This document shows, piece by piece, positions 29,261 to 38,616 of a DNA stretch of 64,000 bases. The notes below the pieces were generated by a model. That model had not been told where the DNA came from, did no database searches, and saw only the letters and a program-made list of their open reading frames with translations. Position 1 is the stretch's first letter. The number at the start of each line of letters is the position of its first letter. Source of the DNA: Stenomitos frigidus ULC18 (GTDB taxonomy: Bacteria; Cyanobacteriota; Cyanobacteriia; Leptolyngbyales; Leptolyngbyaceae); the NCBI RefSeq assembly GCF_003003795.1, contig NZ_PVWK01000081.1, positions 26,551 to 90,550 of the forward strand. The letters run 5' to 3'. A program made the position numbers and the translations under genes.

Positions 29261-31261
29261 ATGGGAGAGAGTAATAAGGGTCGGAAAGATTCCTTTCTAG
29301 TCTGTGGGCTAGGCAGTCTGGGGCAGTACTGCGTCTCAGTATTGAAAGAATTTGAAGTGACGGTTAATGCGATCGAAGCCTCCCAAGCGCCCATCTGGGA
29401 AATCCCAGATCTGAATGATTTGATGGATTGTCTGCTGATTGGAGACTGTCGGCAGCCAAAGCTGCTTGAACAGGCAGGCATTCGCGACTGTCGGGCGATT
29501 TTACTCGTCACCAGCGATGAGCGTGTCAACATTGCAGCGGCCTTTGCGGCGCGATCGCTGAATCCCAATATTCGCCTGGTGGTGCGCTCAGCACAGGAGA
29601 ATCTCAACGAGTTGCTAGGTCAGCAATTGGGGAATTTTATCGCCTTTGAAGCGACCCAACTTCCCGCCCCTAGTTTTGCACTGGCAGCCCTGGATAGTGA
29701 AACGCAAGGCTTGTTTACGCTAGAAAAGCAGCGGCTGCGAATCTCGACTACACACATTCAACCAGACCATCGCTGGTGCGATCGTCGCCTGCTGTATGAA
29801 CTGAATACACCCAATCGACGGGTGCTGAGGCATTTTAGGGCGACTGTAATGCCGCCTGCAAATTCCTTCTATCAGTGGGATCCGGATACCCGCGTGCAGG
29901 CTGGGGACACCATCACTTACATTGAGGCAACGGAAGCGATCTCGCCTCCTCACTTGCAGACTAATAACCGCCGTCGTGTGTTCTGGCAGGAATTGGCTCT
30001 CGCTTTAGAGTGGCAAAACGTACGACGAACGCTACAGCAGTTCTGGCGTGAGAGTACACAAACACAACGCGTTGCGCTGCTCTCTAGCGTCGTGATGCTT
30101 AGCCTCTTTATCAGTGGAGCCTTACTCTACAAGCTGCAATATCCGGATATCTCCCTGCAAGATGCGCTCAATGTCTCGTTGGTGCTGGCGATCGGCGGCT
30201 TCGACAACCTCTTTGGGCAGTTGAAAGTGCCCTTTGCGATTCCCTGGTGGCTGCATCTGTTTAGTGTCGGGATGACCGTTGCTGGCACTATTTTTATCGG
30301 TATTCTCTATGCAACGTTGACTGAGCGAGTCCTTGCGTCTCGCTTCCAGTTTTTGAAGCGTCGTCCACCTGTCCCAAAAGCTGAACACGTAGTGTTGGTT
30401 GGTTTGGGACGACTGGGACAGCGTATTGCAACTCTTTTGCAAGAGCTGAAGCAGCCGTTAGTGGGCGTGCATGCGATCGCCATCGATCCCGGTGTGCTGC
30501 CACAGATGGCGATCGTCACAGGTAATCTTCACGACACCCTGGCACGAGTCAATCTAGCGACAGCCAAAAGCATGATCATTGTCACGGATGATGAAGTCGC
30601 TAACCTGGAAATTGCGCTCATGGCGCAGGCAGCCAATCCCAACTGCAATCTGGTTGTGCGCGTTTTTGACCCTGCGTTTACTCAGCATGTGGCACAACTT
30701 CTGCCCGCTGCCAGAGTGATGGGAGCCTATGCTCTCGCCGCCGCCGCGTTTGCTGGTGCCGCGTTTGGTGAAAACATTCTCAACCTGTTTCGCCTCAACG
30801 ATCGCACAACGCTCGTGACGGAGTATCAGATCGAACCCACCGATACCCTTAACGGTCGTCTACTAGCTGACATTGCTTATGGCTACGGTGTTGTGCCCAT
30901 TCTGCACCAAAAAGGGGCTCATGAACCCGCTCGACTCATGCCATCCGATGACATTCGGCTACAGGTGGGCGATCGACTGGTGGTGCTGGCAACGCTTTCG
31001 GGTCTGCAACGCGTCGAGCGAGGCATTAGCAAAGCCCCACGCTGGCAGGTACAGGTCGAAAGAGCGATCTCTGAAGAAGCTATTTTTGAAGGTGCTGGCG
31101 CGATCGCGCGTCTTTCTGGATGTAGTATCGGCACTGCTAGAGAGGTAATGAGCCACTTGCCAGACACCGTGCCTACGTTGCTTCATAAGCATCAAGCTCA
31201 ACGCCTCGTCCGCGAATTGAATAAGCTACAAGTGCTGGCTAGCCTGGTACGTGCCTCCTAA
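29261..31261 (+). CDS. Two-RCK (TrkA-N) membrane protein, potassium-channel-like
   Basis: A 666-residue protein. Residues ~10-130 are a first RCK/TrkA-N Rossmann domain (FLVCGLGSLGQYCVSVLKEF). Two membrane helices and a pore-like loop lie at about 273-360. A second RCK starts near 375 (VVLVGLGRLGQRIATLLQEL), with a TrkA-C-like part near 530-600 (RLMPSDDIRLQVGDRLVVLA). Where K+ channels read TVGYGD, this one has AIGGFD (30188-30205). It is probably a ligand-gated cation channel or transporter at the inner membrane, but K+ selectivity is doubtful. Unusually, one RCK precedes the pore. Confidence 0.82.
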   Translation: MGESNKGRKDSFLVCGLGSLGQYCVSVLKEFEVTVNAIEASQAPIWEIPDLNDLMDCLLIGDCRQPKLLEQAGIRDCRAILLVTSDERVNIAAAFAARSLNPNIRLVVRSAQENLNELLGQQLGNFIAFEATQLPAPSFALAALDSETQGLFTLEKQRLRISTTHIQPDHRWCDRRLLYELNTPNRRVLRHFRATVMPPANSFYQWDPDTRVQAGDTITYIEATEAISPPHLQTNNRRRVFWQELALALEWQNVRRTLQQFWRESTQTQRVALLSSVVMLSLFISGALLYKLQYPDISLQDALNVSLVLAIGGFDNLFGQLKVPFAIPWWLHLFSVGMTVAGTIFIGILYATLTERVLASRFQFLKRRPPVPKAEHVVLVGLGRLGQRIATLLQELKQPLVGVHAIAIDPGVLPQMAIVTGNLHDTLARVNLATAKSMIIVTDDEVANLEIALMAQAANPNCNLVVRVFDPAFTQHVAQLLPAARVMGAYALAAAAFAGAAFGENILNLFRLNDRTTLVTEYQIEPTDTLNGRLLADIAYGYGVVPILHQKGAHEPARLMPSDDIRLQVGDRLVVLATLSGLQRVERGISKAPRWQVQVERAISEEAIFEGAGAIARLSGCSIGTAREVMSHLPDTVPTLLHKHQAQRLVRELNKLQVLASLVRAS

Positions 31262-31271
31262 CGTTGCGACC

Positions 31272-32882
31272 TCACGTTCGAGTCAGAGCGTACGCATGGG
31301 CGACACACTGCTTCAAGAAGCGATCGGGAATGTCGGGTTGTGTGCCCCAATGAAGGTGGACGTAAGACGCGTGGAGGTTGGGGAGATGCCAGCCTTCGGG
31401 AGTGGGGAGTGAGGAGTGAGGAGTGGGGTGTGGGGTATGGGGTGTGGGGTGTAGGGAAAAGAGGGGAAAGGGCGATTCTTGGGTGAGATGAGAGCGGTGG
31501 AATTCGTGACCGTAGATTTCGGCTCCTTTTTGTAGGATGGGGCTGTCTTGAAGGGCGATCGCGCGTCGATAGCCCAGCATCAGTCCCTTGCCCATGATTG
31601 CCGTTGTCGGCAACACACCGACCATTGGAAAAGACTGCCCCTCAAAATTGGTGATTTGCTCGCACAAATACATCAGCCCACCACACTCGGCATAGGTTGG
31701 TATACCTGAGCAAATGGCCGATCGCACAGCCATTCGTGCAGAGTCGTTTGCTGCCAGTTGCTCTGCAAACACTTCCGGAAAACCGCCGCCGAAGTAAAGT
31801 CCTTGAATACCGTCTGGTAGAGCCCGATCGCTCATCGGACTCCAGACAACAAGTTCGGCTCCCAACGCTTCAAGCAAATCCAGGTTGTCGGCGTAGTAGA
31901 AGCTGAAGGCAGAATCCTGGGCGATCGCGATGCGGGGGGCGGGGGTAGAGAGAGTTTTGTATAGCCTTCGGCATTCAAGAAACGCGTAGCGACTCCGTAG
32001 CTTTGGCTTCCCGAAGGGTAGGAATAACTTTGAGTTTTGAGTAGCGCTTTGCGCCGCTACGCTAGTGAGTTTTGAATTTTGATCGTTGATTGCTGACTGC
32101 TGTAGCTTGCTTCCGCTTTGCACTACGCTGACCGCTGACTGCTGACCGCTAACCGCTGACCGCTGACCGCTGACCGCTGACTGCTCACCACTGACCGCTG
32201 ATCGCTGACTCTCCAACAACGGCATCAACTGCGCCCAATCAAAGCACGTCTCTCCCAGGTGAGCCAGTTGATCAACGACAGCGTTCAGGTTTGCGAGTTC
32301 GGCAGTTGGTACTAAGCCAAGGTGCCGATCGGGGATGGTAATTGCATCCTGACGACGGAGCACACCCAGAATAGGGATGTTGAGCGGTTCTATAGCCGAC
32401 TTGAGGAGTGACAGATGGCGATCGCTGCTGACGCGATTAAGCACTACGCCAGCGACTTTGAGACGTGGATCGAACGATCGGTAGCCATGCACTAAGGCTG
32501 CGATCGAGTCCGACATGCCGCTGCAATTCAGCACCAATAGGATAGGCAGATCCAGCAGTCGAGCAATGTGGGCTGTGCTAGCAAACCCTGCCTGCCCTGA
32601 GGCACCGTCAAACAAACCCATTACCCCTTCAACAAGGGCATGGGTGGCAGTTTGAGCATGGCGATCGAAGCATTGCTGCACGTATGCTTCTGAGGTCAGC
32701 ATGGGGTCGAGGTTGCGGCAAACTCGCCCAGTTACATACCGATGAAACATCGGATCGATATAATCAGGCCCAACCTTGAACGATTGCACCTGTCGATCCT
32801 GTCGCTTTAAATAAGCTAGCAACGCCAGCGTGACAGTTGTCTTGCCGACTCCACTCCGTTCGCCTGCAACGATTAGCCCCAT
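31272..32882 (-). CDS. cobB: Cobyrinate a,c-diamide synthase (CobB/CbiA)
   Basis: A 536-residue enzyme. The N-terminal ATPase has MGLIVAGERSGVGKTTVTLA (P-loop) and KVGPDYIDPMFHRYVTGRVC. The C-terminal glutaminase-like domain has GLYFGGGFPEVFAEQLAAN and the catalytic Cys in YAECGGLMYL. The enzyme amidates the a and c side chains of cobyrinate in cobalamin synthesis. The usual length is about 450-470; here two low-complexity inserts, residues ~222-308 (QRSAVSG units, then SVAAQSATQ) and ~467-500 (HPTPHTPHPTP), account for the excess. Both arise from DNA repeats and keep the frame. Confidence 0.9.
   Translation of the reverse strand: MGLIVAGERSGVGKTTVTLALLAYLKRQDRQVQSFKVGPDYIDPMFHRYVTGRVCRNLDPMLTSEAYVQQCFDRHAQTATHALVEGVMGLFDGASGQAGFASTAHIARLLDLPILLVLNCSGMSDSIAALVHGYRSFDPRLKVAGVVLNRVSSDRHLSLLKSAIEPLNIPILGVLRRQDAITIPDRHLGLVPTAELANLNAVVDQLAHLGETCFDWAQLMPLLESQRSAVSGEQSAVSGQRSAVSGQQSAVSVVQSGSKLQQSAINDQNSKLTSVAAQSATQNSKLFLPFGKPKLRSRYAFLECRRLYKTLSTPAPRIAIAQDSAFSFYYADNLDLLEALGAELVVWSPMSDRALPDGIQGLYFGGGFPEVFAEQLAANDSARMAVRSAICSGIPTYAECGGLMYLCEQITNFEGQSFPMVGVLPTTAIMGKGLMLGYRRAIALQDSPILQKGAEIYGHEFHRSHLTQESPFPLFSLHPTPHTPHPTPHSSLPTPEGWHLPNLHASYVHLHWGTQPDIPDRFLKQCVAHAYALTRT
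31383..31465. repeat. GT-rich heptad-like repeats in the cobB gene
   Basis: Tandem GAGTGAG, GGAGTGG and GGGTGTG-type units on the + strand. On the coding strand they read HPTPHTPHPTPHSSLPTP. The repeat is imperfect but close to a seven-base period. Confidence 0.8.
31960..32215. repeat. Composite repeat insert in cobB
   Basis: From the right: GCTGACC-type heptads on the + strand (about 32090-32210), coding QRSAVSG units. Then a hairpin element (32038-32063), also found in a glycosyltransferase gene and between genes, and CTCAAAA/TTTTGAG units (about 32030-32040). Together they add about 85 residues to the enzyme without breaking the frame. Confidence 0.85.
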
Positions 32883-32889
32883 CTGAGTA

Positions 32890-32956
32890 ATGATTAGTGG
32901 TTAGTTGTTAGAGTCTAAAGCTAACAACCAACCACTAACAACTAACCACTAACCAT
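32890..32956. repeat. Inverted repeat of TTAGTGG-type heptads over the opcA stop
   Basis: TTAGTGGTTAGTTGTTAG (32894-32911) and its exact reverse complement (32935-32952) form a perfect 18-base inverted repeat with a 23-base spacer. The opcA stop codon (32949-32951) lies inside the right arm. On the minus strand no clear T run follows, so it is not a standard terminator. Confidence 0.9.
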
Positions 32957-34280
32957 GTAGCTGCAAGATTTTAGCGACCACTGCCAGACTTTCTTCGTAC
33001 AGCACATCATGTCCCCAGCGTTGCAACTGCTGGCTCAACAGAAACTCAGCCTTCTGGTCAGACAGCGACGAAACGACTTCCGTCTGACACGCTTGAGCGC
33101 TACCGCCCGCTTCCATCCGCATACAGCCCGTTGTTTCGGAGCAGAGGATGGTGCAGCAGTTTGCCTGCAAATTGGTCGATGTGATGCGAATACCCACTAA
33201 ATCGCCCAGGATTTCGCCCCAATCTGCCGTTGGAATGGCGGCTAACTCGGCAGTGATTTCGCGTTGATTAGCGCCCTTAAAGGTGATGTATTTGAGGTCA
33301 TAGTCGCCACCGGTTTCTTTGAGGGCGATCGGCTGCCAATCGAGCCGACTGGCGATCCAGCCTAAGTACAAAAATGCCTGCGCGGTATTGCCTTTTTCGT
33401 AGTCGATCGAAAGCTGATCAGCTTCAATCAGGGAAGCGCGGCGCTCAGGCGGGTCAAACGCGGCTGCCATTAGCTCCTGCCAGGGTTGCAGGCGATGCCA
33501 ATTGAGGTCAGCGATGTAGGTATCTTCACCGATTAGTTCCTGAATCTTGAGAAACTCAGATTCTGGATCGCTAAAGTAGCAAGAATCCAAAATCAAGCAG
33601 TTACACGACTCAGCCAAGACTTTGAAGAGCGCCTGATCGGGGTTAGGGGTTGCTTTCCACCAGACAAACTTTGGTAGATCGTGAATCATCAGCGAGGCAA
33701 CCAGGTCACCGACCCGCTCTAAGGCTGCTTTTGTGCCCCTCAAGGTAATGTACTCACAGCAAATGAGAGAACCGCCGCTGCCTTGCTGCACAGGACAATA
33801 GGCGGAAACCTGAGCCGTTACGCCCTGATCGGCACCCAGCATGGGACAAAGAGTGATGATGCGACCAGGATTTTGCACCGCAATCGCGTCACTGATGCTA
33901 AAACCCCGCACATTTGGATTGGAGAACTTAATGCGATCGCTCGGCTTTTTAGCAAACTCCTCGCGCAGTTTTGCCAGCGTGAGCGGATCAACACGACCTG
34001 TAATGGACAATCCATAAGACTTTTGCGCATCCTGCACAGCCGCTTTCGTCATTGGTCCGTGAATGCCATCGATCGGACCTTCGTAAAACCCCAGTGCTGC
34101 CAGCAATTGCTGAAACTCTTCTGGTTCATAGACCACCATACTAAACGTCGAGGCTCTGGTGGCACCTTGATGCGGAGCATCAGCACTCTGACTATGCCAG
34201 ATGGCACTCAGTTCCGCCTCAATTTCATCGAGAGAAATATCTTTGGGGCGTTGAAGGGCAACAAGTGGAGTGGTCGTCAT
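32949..34280 (-). CDS. opcA: Glucose-6-phosphate dehydrogenase assembly protein OpcA
   Basis: A 443-residue OpcA, the redox-sensitive activator of Zwf in cyanobacteria. Residues ~50-108 look like a peptidoglycan-binding-1 fold (QQLLAALGFYEGPIDGIHGP then LSITGRVDPLTLAKLREEF), though no signal peptide is present, so the protein is cytosolic. The rest is the OpcA core (LPKFVWWKATPNPDQALFKV). Cys residues in the core are candidates for thioredoxin control. It is the last gene of fbp-tal-zwf-opcA, read right to left, and follows zwf by about 200 bases of repeats. Confidence 0.93.
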   Translation of the reverse strand: MTTTPLVALQRPKDISLDEIEAELSAIWHSQSADAPHQGATRASTFSMVVYEPEEFQQLLAALGFYEGPIDGIHGPMTKAAVQDAQKSYGLSITGRVDPLTLAKLREEFAKKPSDRIKFSNPNVRGFSISDAIAVQNPGRIITLCPMLGADQGVTAQVSAYCPVQQGSGGSLICCEYITLRGTKAALERVGDLVASLMIHDLPKFVWWKATPNPDQALFKVLAESCNCLILDSCYFSDPESEFLKIQELIGEDTYIADLNWHRLQPWQELMAAAFDPPERRASLIEADQLSIDYEKGNTAQAFLYLGWIASRLDWQPIALKETGGDYDLKYITFKGANQREITAELAAIPTADWGEILGDLVGIRITSTNLQANCCTILCSETTGCMRMEAGGSAQACQTEVVSSLSDQKAEFLLSQQLQRWGHDVLYEESLAVVAKILQLHG

Positions 34281-34487
34281 AATCAGTGGTTGGTGATTAG
34301 TGTGTTAGTGATTAGTGGTTAGAAAAAGGCAGAGGAGATAAGGGAGGCGGAAGCTTGCTCTAAACTCAAAACTCAAAACCCTTCTCACTCCTCTCTTCCA
34401 ACTCAAAACTCTCTAGCGTAGCGGCGCAAAGCGCTACTCAAAACTCAAAACTTCTTAGCCTTTAGCCTTCATCCTTGCATCCTTTCC
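34281..34487. repeat. Repeat-rich spacer between zwf and opcA
   Basis: CTCAAAA units (34362-34378, 34400-34410, 34436-34448), a copy of the GTAGCG/CGCTAC hairpin element (34415-34440) and CCTTTAG-type units (34455-34470). TTAGTGG-type heptads lie at 34285-34320. Confidence 0.85.
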
Positions 34488-36017
34488 CTACAGCCTTCTC
34501 CAGTTCCGCGCATCCCGGTTGAGCAATAGTTCCGACTCTACAGGTCCCCATGTTCCGGCTTCATACAGTGGAATCGTTTCAGGAGGCGCGGGTGCATCCC
34601 ACACATTGAGGAGGGGCGTCAAAATCCGCCAGGAGGCCTCAACTTCATCGCCGCGTGTAAACAGGGTCTGGTCGCCTAACATGCAGTCTACTAGCAGTCG
34701 GCTGTACGCATCGGTGTTTGCCTGCCCAAAGGCAGTGTCGTAGCGGAAATCCATATCGACCGATCGCGTTCTCAACGATGTCCCAGGCGTTTTGACCTCA
34801 AAGCGCAGGGCAATGCCTTCATTCGGCTGAATTCGCATTGTCAGGATGTTTGGGTTTGCTTGCTTGGCTGCCGACTGGAACATCAAAAACGGCACTTCTT
34901 TGAACTGAATCGCGATCTCAGAGATCTTTTTGGGCATCCGCTTGCCTGTTCGCAGGTAGAAGGGTACGCCTTTCCAGCGCCAGTTGTCGATCGTCAGCTT
35001 CAAAGCCGCGTAGGTAGGAGTCGTCGATTCGGGTGCGGCACCTTCCTCCTGGCGATACGCTGGCACGGCTTTGCCTTTCATCCAGCCTTCAATGTACTGA
35101 CCGCGAACGGCAGAATTGCCCAGCATTTCCAAATCAGCCAGGTGAGTCGCTTGCAGCACTTTCGTTTTTTCGTTGCGAATGCTGTTTGCTTCTAGAGAGT
35201 TTGGCGCTTCCATTGCGGTTAAGCAAAACAACTGCATCAGGTGGTTTTGCACCATGTCGCGCAGTGCGCCAGCCGTTTCGTAGTAGCCTGCACGACCTTC
35301 CAAGCCAACGGTTTCCGCCACCGTGATTTGAACGTGATCGACAAATTGCCGGTTCCATAGGGGTTCAAAAATAGCGTTCGCAAAGCGGAACACCATCAGG
35401 TTTTGTACCGTCTCTTTGCCCAGGTAGTGGTCAATCCGGTAGACTTGCTGCTCATCGCACACCTTCTGGACGACCCGGTTGAGCGTCTGAGCCGAAGCCA
35501 AATCGCGACCGAACGGCTTTTCGATGACGAGTCGCTGTTTCTTGGGGTCTTCAATCATCCCAGCCGCGCCTAGCTGCTGAATGGCTTCTGCAAAGAATTT
35601 GGGTGCTACCGATAAGTAAAAGACACGATTGCCACGGGTGCCGCGCTGTTGATCCAGTTCTGCCAGAAACGCTTTCAGTTTTTGGTAATCATCCTGATTG
35701 TCCAAATCACCAGGATGATAAAACAGCCCTTTAGCAAAATCGTCCCAAATTGCCTGAGCACCTAAACCACCACCAAATTCCTCGACGCCTTCGCGCATGT
35801 GTTCGCGGAAATAGTCATGACTCCAATCACGACGAGCCACGCCGACAATTGTTAACTCAGGCGGTAACCGACGCTCTCGCTTCATCTGGTAGATGGCGGG
35901 GACGAGCTTGCGCTGGGTCAAATCACCAGACGCACCAAAGATAATGAGAATCTGCGGTTCGGGAATGCGATCCTGTTGTAGACCAACGCGAAGGGGGTTT
36001 TCGAGCAGAGTAACCAT
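34488..36017 (-). CDS. zwf: Glucose-6-phosphate 1-dehydrogenase
   Basis: A 509-residue Zwf, usual for cyanobacteria. The NADP-binding N-terminus is [20 protein letters not shown] (about 25-44). The active-site signature is [14 protein letters not shown] (Asp/His pair, about 196-209), followed by [20 protein letters not shown]. It opens the oxidative pentose phosphate route, making NADPH and 6-phosphogluconolactone. It sits between tal and opcA; OpcA activates it. Confidence 0.97.
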   Translation of the reverse strand: MVTLLENPLRVGLQQDRIPEPQILIIFGASGDLTQRKLVPAIYQMKRERRLPPELTIVGVARRDWSHDYFREHMREGVEEFGGGLGAQAIWDDFAKGLFYHPGDLDNQDDYQKLKAFLAELDQQRGTRGNRVFYLSVAPKFFAEAIQQLGAAGMIEDPKKQRLVIEKPFGRDLASAQTLNRVVQKVCDEQQVYRIDHYLGKETVQNLMVFRFANAIFEPLWNRQFVDHVQITVAETVGLEGRAGYYETAGALRDMVQNHLMQLFCLTAMEAPNSLEANSIRNEKTKVLQATHLADLEMLGNSAVRGQYIEGWMKGKAVPAYRQEEGAAPESTTPTYAALKLTIDNWRWKGVPFYLRTGKRMPKKISEIAIQFKEVPFLMFQSAAKQANPNILTMRIQPNEGIALRFEVKTPGTSLRTRSVDMDFRYDTAFGQANTDAYSRLLVDCMLGDQTLFTRGDEVEASWRILTPLLNVWDAPAPPETIPLYEAGTWGPVESELLLNRDARNWRRL

Positions 36018-36064
36018 AAGCAGGGGCAGTTAGGTTGTGTAGGAGTTGAGAAGCTGACTGGAAA

Positions 36065-36128
36065 AGTTGTTAGTTGTTAGTTGTTGGATGGAAACCCTAA
36101 CAACTAACAACCAAAAACCAACAACTAA
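36065..36128. repeat. Inverted GTTGTTA heptads between tal and zwf
   Basis: GTTGTTAGTTGTTAG (36066-36080) and CTAACAACTAACAAC (36097-36111) are exact reverse complements with a 16-base spacer. A further CAACAACTAAA follows at the tal stop. The layout is like that over the opcA stop. Confidence 0.9.
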
Positions 36129-37273
36129 ACAGCAGCAAGGCGGTTTACTTTGTCTTCGAGGGATTGCATCAACGACTGGTAGGGCTTGATGAATTTGTCG
36201 ATGCCGTCAACGAGGAGTTCGTCCATCACGGTATCCAGGTTGATGTTGATGTCGGGGTCTTTGAGGGTTTCGATCAGGTTGTAAGACTCCTCAACGCCTG
36301 TTTCGATGCGGTCAGCCACATTGCAGTGGTCAGCACAAGCCTCGATCGTGGCCGGTGGCAATGTGTTTACCGTATCAGAACCAATCAGTTCATCGACATA
36401 CATCACATCACTGTAATCGGGGTTTTTGGTGCCCGTACTTGCCCAGAGCAGGCGTTGCACGTTTGCACCTTTGGCACTCAGGGCTTTCCAGCGATCGCTC
36501 TGAATGATCTTCTTATACTCCTGGTAGGCAATCTTTGCGTTAGCGATCGCTACTTTTCCTTTGATTGCGACCATGCGATCGCGAATGTTCTGGTCGGGTA
36601 CACCTGCTTTGATCTTCTCGTCGATTTTGCCGTCGATATTGGAATCAATGCGGCTGAGGAAAAAGCTGGCAACCGAGGCGATTTTGCTGATGTCTTTGCC
36701 TTCGGCCACGCGCTTCTCTAAGCCTCGAATGTAGGCCCAGAAGGTCTCGACATAGCTAGTTACTGAGAACAGCAGCGTCACGTTAACGTTTATCCCTTCG
36801 CTGATCACCTGCTCAACGGCAGGAATGCCTTTCGAGGTGCCAGGAATTTTGATCATCACGTTTTCTTTGCCGATCGCGTTGTAGTAGCGACGGGCTTCCG
36901 AAATCGTTTTTTCGGTGTCATCAGCGATGTCAGGCGGCACTTCAATGCTGATGTAGCCGTCTAAACCGCCAGACTCGTCATAGATCGGCTTGAAAATGTC
37001 GCAGGCATCGCGAATGTCGTCAAACACGAGCGATTCGTAAATCTCTAGTGTGGACTTTTTGGCTTTGATCCCCGCTTCAATGTCGGCATCGTACATCACA
37101 TTACCCGCGATCGCCTTCTCAAAAATCGCCGGATTGGACGTGATCCCACGCAGTCCACGCGTCTCAATGAATTTTTCCAGGTCGCCAGATTTAATCAAAT
37201 CCCGCGCCAGATTGTCCATCCAAATGCTCTGACCAAACTCTTTAATCTCAAACAGATGATTGGTTGCAGTCAT
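36125..37273 (-). CDS. tal: Transaldolase
   Basis: A 382-residue transaldolase. ATG 37273 (MTATNHLFEIKEFGQSIWMD) is chosen because AGGAGAAAG lies just before it; an earlier ATG at 37330 has no such site. The family motifs LRGITSNPAIFEKAI and the Schiff-base Lys in VMIKIPGTSKGIPAVEQVIS (about residue 140) are present. It moves a three-carbon unit between sugar phosphates. It links fbp and zwf in the pentose phosphate operon, as known in Nostoc. Confidence 0.96.
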   Translation of the reverse strand: MTATNHLFEIKEFGQSIWMDNLARDLIKSGDLEKFIETRGLRGITSNPAIFEKAIAGNVMYDADIEAGIKAKKSTLEIYESLVFDDIRDACDIFKPIYDESGGLDGYISIEVPPDIADDTEKTISEARRYYNAIGKENVMIKIPGTSKGIPAVEQVISEGINVNVTLLFSVTSYVETFWAYIRGLEKRVAEGKDISKIASVASFFLSRIDSNIDGKIDEKIKAGVPDQNIRDRMVAIKGKVAIANAKIAYQEYKKIIQSDRWKALSAKGANVQRLLWASTGTKNPDYSDVMYVDELIGSDTVNTLPPATIEACADHCNVADRIETGVEESYNLIETLKDPDININLDTVMDELLVDGIDKFIKPYQSLMQSLEDKVNRLAAV

Positions 37274-37324
37274 CGTACTTTCTCCTAAAACTAAGTTTCT
37301 AGCCATCAGCGCCAACGTCTTGTC

Positions 37325-37352
37325 TAACAACTAACAACTAAAAACCAAAAAC
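37325..37352. repeat. CAACTAA heptads between fbp and tal
   Basis: TCTAACAACTAACAACTAAA is a single arm of the heptad family that forms inverted repeats after tal and after opcA. Confidence 0.75.
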
Positions 37353-37358
37353 TACTTG

Positions 37359-38426
37359 TCAATGGGCGGCGATCGCCTGTCGCGATCGCTCTTTGATAAA
37401 CGACTCCACCAACGCCACATCTTCTTTACTGCCGATGATGAGGGGCGTTCGGGCGTGGAGCTTAGCGGGCACTGCATCCAGGATGTCCTGAGTGCCAGTG
37501 CTCGCTCTACCGCCAGCTTGTTCTGCCAAAAATGCCAGCGGAGCCGTCTCGTAAAGCAGCCGCAGCTTGCCCTCTGGCTTTTTGACTGTACCGGGGTAGA
37601 GAAACACACCACCCTGAAACAGAATGCGATGGAAGTCACCCACTAGCGCACCGCTGTAACGGGCGGTATAACCCTCATGACGATGAACGTAACGAATGTA
37701 ATCGCGGATTGACTCATCCCATTGCCAGAAGTTGCCCTCGTTGGCGCTGTAAATGGGACCATGCGCTGGCATTTGAATGTTTTCGCTAGAGAGAATAAAC
37801 TCACCCAGGCTGGGATCAAGCGTGAACGCATGCACCCCTTTGCCGATCGAATAGATCAGCATGGTGCTGGGGCCGTAGAGAATGTAGCCTGCTGCAATCA
37901 GCTTGCGCCCGTTCTGTAGCAAATCGCGCGCCTCACCATCAAGATCGTCTCCTTCCTGCTGGCGCACGGCAAAAATGGAGCCAACGTTAATGTTGATATC
38001 TACATTCGAAGAACCGTCGATCGGGTCATATAGCAGCGTATAGCGCCCTACCGGACAGTTTTCGGGAATGTAGTAAGGCTTCTCCATTTCTTCTGAAGCG
38101 AGACGGCAGACCAGGCCGCTTTGCTTGAAGACAGAAATAAACACCTCGTTGGCGTAGATATCCATCTTCTTGACCGACTCACCCTGCACATTCTCACTGC
38201 CCGTAAAGCCCAACGCGCCTTCCATCAAGTCGGCGCGGCTCAAGCGACGAGCAATCAGCTTACCCGCCAAGGCAATCCGACTCATGATCGCGCTCAAGTC
38301 TTGTGCGTCGGCCGAGAAACTTTGAAGCTGCTGCAGAACGTGACGAGAAAGTGTGGTGCAGTCACGATCGAGTGCGTATTCATAGTCCAAAGAATCGTAA
38401 TCGAGCGATTCGTAGGCTTCGACCAT
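37359..38426 (-). CDS. fbp: Class I fructose-1,6-bisphosphatase
   Basis: A 355-residue class I FBPase. Metal-binding motif [20 protein letters not shown] (about 131-150), [13 protein letters not shown] (about 83-95) and the late [15 protein letters not shown] are all present. The enzyme removes the 1-phosphate from fructose-1,6-bisphosphate in gluconeogenesis and the oxidative pentose phosphate cycle. It is the first gene of the fbp-tal-zwf-opcA set. It is distinct from the bifunctional GlpX-type F/SBPase that serves the Calvin cycle. Confidence 0.96.
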   Translation of the reverse strand: MVEAYESLDYDSLDYEYALDRDCTTLSRHVLQQLQSFSADAQDLSAIMSRIALAGKLIARRLSRADLMEGALGFTGSENVQGESVKKMDIYANEVFISVFKQSGLVCRLASEEMEKPYYIPENCPVGRYTLLYDPIDGSSNVDININVGSIFAVRQQEGDDLDGEARDLLQNGRKLIAAGYILYGPSTMLIYSIGKGVHAFTLDPSLGEFILSSENIQMPAHGPIYSANEGNFWQWDESIRDYIRYVHRHEGYTARYSGALVGDFHRILFQGGVFLYPGTVKKPEGKLRLLYETAPLAFLAEQAGGRASTGTQDILDAVPAKLHARTPLIIGSKEDVALVESFIKERSRQAIAAH

Positions 38427-38616
38427 TGGTTAACCTCCTGATAGCCGAGCTGTGTCGGAATGATTCCGCATCATTATGCGTTGTGATTCCACCTTCTATC
38501 TTAGGAAGGCATGAGAAGATTGGCATTTCCTTTAGAACAACTACAGAAAGCGATCGCGTTTTAGTAGTGCAGCACACATAGCCTTGAGCTTGCGGTACTG
38601 AGTTTGTAGCCGCAGC

